Virus record (IMG/VR): IMGVR_UViG_3300017963_000287
Location: 1 to 63,183 of that record
Source: a virus
Direction: 5' to 3' (one strand)
Length of the DNA stretch: 63,183 nucleotides
Below, piece by piece: positions 57,035 through 63,183 of this stretch. The translations under genes were made by a program, and so were the position numbers. Under the pieces are notes generated by a model. That model was not told where the DNA came from. It saw only the letters and a program-made list of their open reading frames with translations, and made no database searches. Numbering within the stretch: position 1 is the stretch's first letter; each line of letters starts with the position of its first letter.

Positions 57035-59599
57035 GTGCCCTCGCTCATCCCCGACAATTTCACGAAGGAGACGCCTCCCGAGCCGGTGCGTCAGCTCGCG
57101 GAGGCGTGGCTTCGCGCGAGGCTTCGGGGTGCCGAGCCCGACTTCCTCGACGTGGCGGACGGGGCGGTGATCGGCGTCTACCGGCTGCCCTGCGGCCTCG
57201 TCAGGCGGGCGAGCCACAGCTTCTCGCGGTGCATGGCGAAGGGCTGCCAGAAGCCGCCCGAGGTGGAGTGCCTCTGGGCCGAGGGTCGCGGCCGTGCCTG
57301 GCACTGTCAGAAGCACCACGACGCCTGGGTGAAGGAGGACGGTCCGGACGGGCGCGACATCATCAAGCAGCAGAAGATTCCCGACGGCGTCGTGGGCGAG
57401 AAGTACGGCGAGTATCCGGCGAAGAAGACGGCCGGGGACGGCGACGAGTTCAAGAAGGGCGACAGGATCGTCTACGGCCCGCTCGTGCCGCCCGGCCCCA
57501 GGTACCTGCCGGGGATCGTCGTGAAACCGCAGGCCCCCTCGAGCCTCGACAACCCCGTGACGATCAGGGTGAAGGGAGAGGGCACGTTCGAGACCGACCC
57601 CGACAGCGTGACTCCGCTGTCCCGGTGGAAGCGAAACCCGGATCTCGGCAAGACGGCCAAGGCGACAGGCAAGAAGACCGGCGTCGGCGAGCACGTCGGG
57701 CTGTTCATCCCGCTTCCGAAGGATCTAGCCAAGAAGTTCCCGTCGCTCGGCGAGGACGACCCGTCCCCGTCCCACGTGACCTTCCTCTACATCGGCGACT
57801 GCAAGGGCAAGCGCGACCAGAAGGTCCTGGTCGACACGCTCCGGGACGCCTGTCGGCGCTGGTGGCCCGGCGCCAAGGCCACGCTCGGGGGCCTCGAGTA
57901 CTTCACCCACGAAGACAAGGATCGTCGCGTCCCCCACGTCTCCGTGGACTTCGACAAGGACCTGTCGGGTTTCAAGCACCGCATCAGGCAGGAGCTCGAG
58001 GAGAACGGCGTCGAAGTCGAGGACAGCTGGCCCGACTTCAAACCCCACGTGACGCTCGGATACCTACCGGGTACGGACTCCGAGTGGAAGGGCAAGGTTC
58101 CGAAGGGTTCCTGGAGTTTCGACGAGATGGAGGTCTGGGGTCTCCCGAAGGTCCACAAGCTCAAGCTCGGTCCCTCCATCTACAAGATCTCCGACACGTG
58201 GCTCCGCGGGAGGTTGCACCGCTACGTTGCCGCGCGCTACCTCGTTCGCAAGATCGCCGGATGGTGGGCCATCAGGCCGGGCAGTCCGGGAATCAACTGC
58301 CCGCCCGTGGACAAGGGCGGCCTCATGAATGCCATCCCCGGCACGGACCCGCCGGACGCCCGCTACAACGGGGACGGCCCGGCCGACATCATGGACGCCG
58401 CGCTCGCGGACGTCGACATGGAGTACCTGATGGAGTGGGGGCGCCCCGCGACCAAGCAGGAGCTCCAGGCGGTGTTCGACTTCTGCACTGGGGCCCTCCG
58501 CGAGGACGGTTCGAGGGACTACGGCAAGCACGAGCACGTGAATCAGTGGTTCGTCGAGTTCGCGGAATGGCTTGGCAAGAGGCCGAATGAGATCCGGTTC
58601 TTTCAGGGCGACAGCGACATCGTGGACGCCCTCCGGCAGAACTGGGACGGTACGGGCGAGTCCCTGGACGCCTACAAGAAGGAGATCCTGGACCTCGTCG
58701 ACAAGACCAAGAAGTTCGAGGGCGGTCTCGAGGCCAAGGACCTGGCAGAGCGTCTGAAGGCCAGAACCCAGGTGATCCACGACGAGACCTTCCGGGGCGA
58801 GGACTGCCTGGAGGGGGGAGAAGATCCCGAGATCGTCATAAAGCGGGTAGCATCGAGGTACATGGCCTCGATCCCGCACGGCAAGAACGTCGCCCTGATG
58901 AAGTGGCTCTCGGACGTGACCAGGCGCCTGGGCGTCGCCCGGGACACCTACGTCGTCGGGGGTGCGGTCAGGAACTTCCTCATCGGTCGGCCCATCAAGG
59001 ATCTCGACGTGGTGATCGACTCGGTTCGGGCCGGACGCGACTCCGCGTGGCTGGCGGCTCAGATCTCCCGGCACGTGCCCGCTCCGACGAACGTCACGAC
59101 GAACCAGTACGGCGTCGCCATCCTGACGATCAAGGGGAGCTGGGTCCTCGACGGCGAGGACATGCGAGGCGAGGTGATCGAGATCGCCAACGCCCGCAAG
59201 GAGAGCTACGCGGAGGGACTCGGGAAGGGGCACAAACCCCATACGGTTGCCCCGGCCACCATCGAGGAGGACGTCAGGCGTCGAGACTTTACGATGAACG
59301 CGCTTCTCTGGCGTCTGATGGACCTGGCGCACGGGCCCGAGAAGGCCGAGGTGATCGACCTCACCGGCTGCGGCCGGCGCGACCTTGAGCAGGGGGTCCT
59401 GCGGTGCCCGCAGCCGCCCGACAAGGTGTTCTCTGACGATCCGACGAGGATGCTGCGTCTTGTTCGACTCGCCTCCAAGTACAATCTGAAAATCCCACCT
59501 GATGTGGCTGCCTCAGTACGCCGGAATGCAAGCAAACTGAAGAGAATGCCTTGGGAGGCGGTCGCGACGATCCTCATGCAGACACTGGAGGGCAGGTAA
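57035..59599 (+). CDS. 2H phosphoesterase fused to CCA-adding enzyme N-terminal part
   Basis: 854 residues, GTG start. Order: a Cys/His cluster (CMAKGCQKPP, WHCQKHHDAW, about 65-105); a small barrel (KGDRIVYGPLVPPGPRYLPG); a 2H phosphoesterase with two H-x-T motifs, SHVTFLYIGD (His247) and KPHVTLGYLPG (His338), the fold that opens cyclic RNA phosphates or ligates RNA; the helix YVAARYLVRKIAGWW; an unknown domain; the helix KRVASRYMAS; and a CCA-adding nucleotidyltransferase: VVGGAVRNFLIGRPIKDLDV, RRRDFTMNALLW, FSDDPTRMLRLVRLASKY. The last enzyme rebuilds tRNA 3' ends. The gene stops early at LMQTLEGR; the missing helices continue in 60422-60862 beyond a homing endonuclease gene. The codons before the break are A/T-richer than normal. 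Confidence 0.75.
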   Translation: MPSLIPDNFTKETPPEPVRQLAEAWLRARLRGAEPDFLDVADGAVIGVYRLPCGLVRRASHSFSRCMAKGCQKPPEVECLWAEGRGRAWHCQKHHDAWVKEDGPDGRDIIKQQKIPDGVVGEKYGEYPAKKTAGDGDEFKKGDRIVYGPLVPPGPRYLPGIVVKPQAPSSLDNPVTIRVKGEGTFETDPDSVTPLSRWKRNPDLGKTAKATGKKTGVGEHVGLFIPLPKDLAKKFPSLGEDDPSPSHVTFLYIGDCKGKRDQKVLVDTLRDACRRWWPGAKATLGGLEYFTHEDKDRRVPHVSVDFDKDLSGFKHRIRQELEENGVEVEDSWPDFKPHVTLGYLPGTDSEWKGKVPKGSWSFDEMEVWGLPKVHKLKLGPSIYKISDTWLRGRLHRYVAARYLVRKIAGWWAIRPGSPGINCPPVDKGGLMNAIPGTDPPDARYNGDGPADIMDAALADVDMEYLMEWGRPATKQELQAVFDFCTGALREDGSRDYGKHEHVNQWFVEFAEWLGKRPNEIRFFQGDSDIVDALRQNWDGTGESLDAYKKEILDLVDKTKKFEGGLEAKDLAERLKARTQVIHDETFRGEDCLEGGEDPEIVIKRVASRYMASIPHGKNVALMKWLSDVTRRLGVARDTYVVGGAVRNFLIGRPIKDLDVVIDSVRAGRDSAWLAAQISRHVPAPTNVTTNQYGVAILTIKGSWVLDGEDMRGEVIEIANARKESYAEGLGKGHKPHTVAPATIEEDVRRRDFTMNALLWRLMDLAHGPEKAEVIDLTGCGRRDLEQGVLRCPQPPDKVFSDDPTRMLRLVRLASKYNLKIPPDVAASVRRNASKLKRMPWEAVATILMQTLEGR

Positions 59600-59601
59600 T
59601 C

Positions 59602-60429
59602 GTGGCCGGAAGACCTTGGACGGAAGGAGAGGAGAGGCTTCTTCGCCACTTATGGAAGTCCGACCTCACGCGGGAGGAGGTCGCGGCACGGTTGCTAGGA
59701 CGAACGCCGGTCGCCATACAGGTGAGGGCAAAGCGTCTTGGTCTTCGCCATACGGATGAGCAGTTCCGCCGGATCCTTTCGAAGAAAAGCAAGGGGGAGA
59801 ACAATGGGATGTTCGGACGTGAGGGGCCGCGCAGAGGTGTAGTGCTCACTGTTACCCAGCGAGATCTTCTCAGAAAGAAGGCGCTCAACTCCTACAAGAA
59901 TGGGCGACCCAAGATGGTCGGTGCTCGAAACCCGATGTTTGGTAAGCCGGGCACGATGCGCGGCAAGAAGTTGCCACCGTCGGCCAAGGCCACCCTCTCC
60001 GAGAAAGCCAAAGTCCGTTGGTGTCAGGCATCGGACGAGGAAAAGGCCAAGAAAGTCGCTCAGCTTCGTGAGGGTCGCGAGCGTCTCGGACGTGACAGCC
60101 CCTCATCGATCGAGGTGGCGATGAGGGAATGGTTGTCAGACTTGCAAACTGACTTTGAAGCACAGGTCGTGATTGGGTTCTACACCGTCGATTTCCTTGT
60201 ATCGGAGAACAAGGTCATCGAGTGTCACGGCGACTATTGGCACGCGCACCCTGAGAAGTACGCGAGCGGCGACCTTGATGAGACGCAACGGCATAATGTT
60301 CACCGAGACCGCCGCAAGGCCACTTTTCTCCGAAATCGGGGTTATGGGCTGCTTGTGATGTGGGAGAGTGACATCAAGGAGCGTCCTTCGTGGTGCGTCT
60401 CGCAAGTGGAGGATTTTCTTCATGGGTGA
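59602..60429 (+). CDS. Free-standing homing endonuclease, Vsr/EDxHD-like
   Basis: 275 residues from the GTG at 59602, three bases after the stop of the CCA fragment. N-terminal helix-turn-helix (GRPWTEGEERLLRHLWKSDL) is followed by two NUMOD3-like DNA-binding motifs (GENNGMFGREGPRRG, GARNPMFGKPGTMRGKK) and a C-terminal nuclease (SSIEVAMREWLSDL, YTVDFLVSENKVIECHGDYW, KATFLRNRGYGLLVMWESDI) resembling the Vsr-like EDxHD homing enzymes such as I-Bth0305I. Base composition is A/T-richer than the phage genes. It sits exactly where the CCA-adding gene is broken. Confidence 0.75.
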   Translation: MAGRPWTEGEERLLRHLWKSDLTREEVAARLLGRTPVAIQVRAKRLGLRHTDEQFRRILSKKSKGENNGMFGREGPRRGVVLTVTQRDLLRKKALNSYKNGRPKMVGARNPMFGKPGTMRGKKLPPSAKATLSEKAKVRWCQASDEEKAKKVAQLREGRERLGRDSPSSIEVAMREWLSDLQTDFEAQVVIGFYTVDFLVSENKVIECHGDYWHAHPEKYASGDLDETQRHNVHRDRRKATFLRNRGYGLLVMWESDIKERPSWCVSQVEDFLHG

Positions 60430-60862
60430 TCCCAGGAAGGCTCTTCAGCAGATGAAGCAGCTCGGGCTGCTCGAGGTGGTCTCCGAGATGATCAGGTCGA
60501 GCAAGCCCTTCTCCGCCTACATGGCGAACCAGCTGCGGACGAACAGGAGGGTCCCCCTCCTCCTCGACCTCATGGACATGGGGGTCCCCGCGACCACGCC
60601 CCTCTCGTTCCTCGACCGCGCGGGACAGCAGCGCGTCCGCGAGGTCACGATGCCGATGACAGAGCGCGAGGCCGCGGACTTCGTGAACCTCCTGATCAAG
60701 CCGCCCGTGGACAACAGGCGGATCATCGAGGAGCTCGGGCTCCCAGGTCCCGAGCGGCGCCTCATCCTGCCGATGGCGCGCGACCTGATCCTCAAGAACC
60801 CCCCTCTCGCGGCCGACGGGCGCAGGCTGACCGAGGAGGTCCTCCGAGCATGGCCGCGCTAG
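60422..60862 (+). CDS. C-terminal fragment of the split CCA-adding enzyme
   Basis: 146 residues, ATG at 60422 overlapping the end of the endonuclease gene. MGDPRKALQQMKQLGLLEVV continues the helical neck expected directly after ILMQTLEG in CCA-adding enzymes (there it reads about as E-ll-sGdPv-al-ll-elGll). The rest (TPLSFLDRAGQQRVREVTMP, ELGLPGPERRLILPMARDL) is helical and would form the body and tail that bind tRNA. It probably assembles with the 57035 product into one enzyme, as in the split NrdA of Aeromonas phage Aeh1. It overlaps the next start by 13 bases. Confidence 0.6.
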   Translation: MGDPRKALQQMKQLGLLEVVSEMIRSSKPFSAYMANQLRTNRRVPLLLDLMDMGVPATTPLSFLDRAGQQRVREVTMPMTEREAADFVNLLIKPPVDNRRIIEELGLPGPERRLILPMARDLILKNPPLAADGRRLTEEVLRAWPR

Positions 60863-63183
60863 CACAGCTGGCCCTCCGCGTCGCCGCGAGGCACCTCGCA
60901 GCCGACGCCTACTTCGAGGTCGGCGAGGAGGTGCTGTACGGCAAGTTCAAGAACCGTCGCGGTCGGGTCGTCAGGATCTTCGACGACGAGCGCGGCGTCC
61001 CCTCCGTGGAGATTGAGCCGATCCCGAAGGGCCGCAGGCAGAACAGGATGGTGGGCCTCTACGGGATCTGGAAGCTGCCCGAGGCGCGGAAGACCGCAGC
61101 GATGGACCGCGAGGCCTGCATCATCGCGGGCCGCAAGTTCGGGGACGGCCTGTGCCTCATGAAGACCCGCGACCGGGCCTACGATCCGAAGCTCCAGGTG
61201 CTCCACGTCGAGCGGGACGGCACCGAGATGGCCGTGGTGTTCGACAAGACCACGGGCTACCTGGAGGGCGTCAACGAGCACGGCATCGGCATCGTCAACA
61301 CGACGCTCATGGTCGTCCGGGACGAGCAGGAGGGCGTCAAGAAGACCAAGGGCGACAAGCAGAAGGGGCCCAAGAGGTCCAAGGACGGTCCCAAGATCTT
61401 CAAGGCGCTCGAGGCCGAGACCCTCGACGACGCCATCCGCTCCCTCGTCTCCTTCCGCGGCGGCATCAAGGGTCACACGTTCGTGGCGGACGGCGAGCGC
61501 ATGGTCTGCATCGAGCGCAGCGGCAGGCATCCGGCCAAGATCCACCGCCTCGACCCGACGCGCGTGAACACGCGCACCAACCACGGAGTCGCCTACCCCG
61601 ACGCCGGCTACACCCACGGGGACGACTACGTGTCGTCCATCGTGCGGCGCTGGGAGGCCCAGAAGCGCCTCCAGAACGTGAACAATCCCGAGGTCGTGGC
61701 CCCGGCCCTGGTCCAGGCGATCCACGAGGCCGACAGCCCGTTCAACCCGGTCCGCTGCACCGACAAGATGCGGACCACGAGCCAGCTCACCATCGACACG
61801 ACGAACCCGACGCTCTACCTGTACGTCATCCCCGGGCACGCCGACCTCTCCCCCCCGCGCAACGTCCTCCCCGACGGCCGACGCCCCAAGATCCCCGTGC
61901 GGACCTTCCGCTACCGGCAGAGGATGGAGGACCGCACGGAGCAGCCGGGCCGGAAGACCGCGCGGGAGGTGCTCGCGCGCTACAAGTCGAAGAAGAAGGT
62001 CAGGTCCGAGGACGGCGACGAGACGACCGTCTACGAGTACTCCGAGCGCCAGGTCCAGCACCGCAACCGCGAGAAGGCCGAGCGCATCGAGAGGCTCCGT
62101 GGATCGATAGGCAAACTCCGCGCGCAGCTCGAGAAGGACATCAGATCCGACGACCCCAAGAAGCGCGACGTCGCGGCCGCCGTGGGCCTCATGGATCACA
62201 CGTACGAGCGTCCCGGCAACGACGAGTCGGCGTCCGACGGCCACTATGGCGTGACCAACTGGAAGGTGCGGCACGTCAGGTTCGGCGACGGCCAGGCCAA
62301 GATCAGCTACGTCGGCAAGTCGGGCGTCAGGCAGCAGAAGTCCGTCACGGACCGAGACCTCGTGAAGGCGCTCAGGGCCGCCTGCGCCGACAAGGGCGCC
62401 GAAGCGACCTGCCTGGACGTGAGCGCCGACGAGGTCAACGAGTACCTCAGGCCCTTCGGCGTCACGGCGAAGGACCTGCGAGGGCTGCACGCCAACGGGG
62501 AGATGAAGGACCGGCTCAGGCGCGTGCGCCGGGAGGGCGGCCCGCTGCCCGAGGACCCGGAGAAGCGCGAGGAGAAGCTCAGGAAGGAGTTCGACAGGGC
62601 CCTGGACGAGGCCGCGGAGACGGTGGGCCACGAGCCTTCGACCCTCAAGAGCCAGTACCTCGTGCCCGGCCTGGAGGAAGACTACAAGAGGGACGGCACC
62701 GTGAGCGAGAGCCACGCCAAGAAGGCGGCCGAGGCCGTGACCGACACGGCGTCCTTCTACGTGATCGCGCCCGAGGCGCTCAGGGGCATGCTCGACGACA
62801 CCGACTGGCTCGAGCTCGCTCACGACCTATGGCCTGGAGAAGGGCGCCCGGGCGGCGACGCCGAGGTGCTCGTGCCCGAGATGGAACGCCAGGTCCGCGA
62901 GAGCGGTGGCGCCGTGCTCGACACCGGATGGGACGGCGGCTTCGACGTCGGCGTGAGGGGCAAGTACGACGAGCTGGGCCGGATCGAGCCCTTCGACCTG
63001 CCCGTTCGCGAGAAGGGCGCGGTGCCTCCCTACGGGTTGCGCAAGAGCGCGTCGCTGCTGCGCGTCGCCGCCGAGGAGGGGACCTCGGCCGAGCGCAGGA
63101 TCCTCGCCAACGCCCTGGTGGCCCCCGTGCTCGTGGCCCGGACGCGCGAGTGGTGGCTCCGCGAGGCGCCCCACCTGTACCGG
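60850..63183 (+). CDS. Ntn-hydrolase-like domain fused to type IB topoisomerase (partial)
   Basis: ATG at 60850 behind GAGGAGG; 778 residues are visible and the frame is open at the window end. N-terminal helix LRVAARHLAAD, then a small barrel (EEVLYGKFKNRRGRVVRIFD, VEIEPIPKGRRQN). About 88-330 resembles an Ntn or choloylglycine/C45 acylase fold: ACIIAGRKFGDGLCLMKTRD (possible nucleophile Cys90), GYLEGVNEHGIGIVNTTLM and RTNHGVAYPDAGYTH. About 430-615 is a type IB topoisomerase with all five catalytic residues in vaccinia-like contexts: Arg454 (TYERPGN), Lys490 (YVGKSGV), Arg544 (AKDLRGLHAN), His594 (VGHEPS) and Tyr603 (KSQYLV), nine residues after the histidine as in vaccinia. It relaxes supercoils. 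The C-terminal part includes LLRVAAEEG. Confidence 0.75.
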   Translation, partial: MAALAQLALRVAARHLAADAYFEVGEEVLYGKFKNRRGRVVRIFDDERGVPSVEIEPIPKGRRQNRMVGLYGIWKLPEARKTAAMDREACIIAGRKFGDGLCLMKTRDRAYDPKLQVLHVERDGTEMAVVFDKTTGYLEGVNEHGIGIVNTTLMVVRDEQEGVKKTKGDKQKGPKRSKDGPKIFKALEAETLDDAIRSLVSFRGGIKGHTFVADGERMVCIERSGRHPAKIHRLDPTRVNTRTNHGVAYPDAGYTHGDDYVSSIVRRWEAQKRLQNVNNPEVVAPALVQAIHEADSPFNPVRCTDKMRTTSQLTIDTTNPTLYLYVIPGHADLSPPRNVLPDGRRPKIPVRTFRYRQRMEDRTEQPGRKTAREVLARYKSKKKVRSEDGDETTVYEYSERQVQHRNREKAERIERLRGSIGKLRAQLEKDIRSDDPKKRDVAAAVGLMDHTYERPGNDESASDGHYGVTNWKVRHVRFGDGQAKISYVGKSGVRQQKSVTDRDLVKALRAACADKGAEATCLDVSADEVNEYLRPFGVTAKDLRGLHANGEMKDRLRRVRREGGPLPEDPEKREEKLRKEFDRALDEAAETVGHEPSTLKSQYLVPGLEEDYKRDGTVSESHAKKAAEAVTDTASFYVIAPEALRGMLDDTDWLELAHDLWPGEGRPGGDAEVLVPEMERQVRESGGAVLDTGWDGGFDVGVRGKYDELGRIEPFDLPVREKGAVPPYGLRKSASLLRVAAEEGTSAERRILANALVAPVLVARTREWWLREAPHLYR

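Noticed and set aside
50701-62823. Very long minus-strand frames opposite terminase, portal and topoisomerase genes
   Set aside because: They mirror strongly biased plus-strand genes with recognised motifs; in G/C-rich DNA the antisense frame is often open. Their products are low-complexity Arg/Val/Leu/Gly strings without motifs.

Overview
The window is a contiguous piece of a large, GC-rich genome of a tailed double-stranded DNA phage (Caudoviricetes-like). The evidence is a large terminase, a portal protein, tail or adhesion proteins, and a nearly self-sufficient replication and recombination set, packed head to tail with stop/start overlaps. I see no integrase, ribosomal RNA, recognisable tRNA or CRISPR array. 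Capsid and DNA polymerase genes must lie outside. The host cannot be assigned. A small lipoprotein with Asp/Gly/Thr/Ser-rich repeats reminds me of secreted proteins of myxobacteria, but this is only a hint.

Layout. (1) 1-4379: small unknown proteins, a C39-like cysteine peptidase and a conserved unknown protein. (2) 4376-6205, minus strand: an unusual sigma-like protein with three tandem winged-helix-like repeats, behind a host-type promoter. (3) 6546-13441: large modular proteins, probably virion-associated, built from repeated short modules, a beta-helix, a WGR-like domain and a duplicated C-terminal half. (4) 13501-15464: a P-loop kinase, then about 790 bases without a credible gene that look like a large structured non-coding RNA with its own promoter, then two small proteins. 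(5) 15478-41807: replication, recombination and transcription control: delta' and delta clamp-loader subunits, B12-dependent ribonucleotide reductase, RecD2-like helicase (with intein), candidate ssDNA-binding protein, RuvC-like nuclease, RecA, a split Rad50/SbcC, Mre11/SbcD, a RecB/Cas4-like nuclease, beta clamp, a minimal DnaG-like primase, DnaX, a NusG-like protein and a second sigma-like protein. (6) 41853-56993: lipoprotein, tail or adhesion proteins, a Dps-like protein, large terminase and portal (with intein). (7) 57035-63183: multidomain enzymes: a 2H phosphoesterase plus CCA-adding enzyme, interrupted by a homing endonuclease, then an Ntn-hydrolase-like domain joined to a type IB topoisomerase, cut by the window end.

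How the parts may work together. Two promoters resembling host sigma-70 sites (TTGACA with 17-base spacers) precede the sigma-like gene and the candidate RNA. A different element, roughly GGTTTTC-N3-CTATC about 25-30 bases before the start codon, recurs before several operon-leading genes. This suggests a switch from host-type to phage-specific transcription. The replication genes resemble a bacterial polymerase III accessory set. The kinase, 2H phosphoesterase and CCA-adding enzyme could together repair tRNA. Several unrelated enzymes share a short RVAxRYL-like helix at domain boundaries or termini, and several proteins share an HPxTGN module. These may be sorting or processing tags for virion proteins, which is inference. 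Three inteins and one free-standing homing endonuclease show heavy colonisation by mobile elements.
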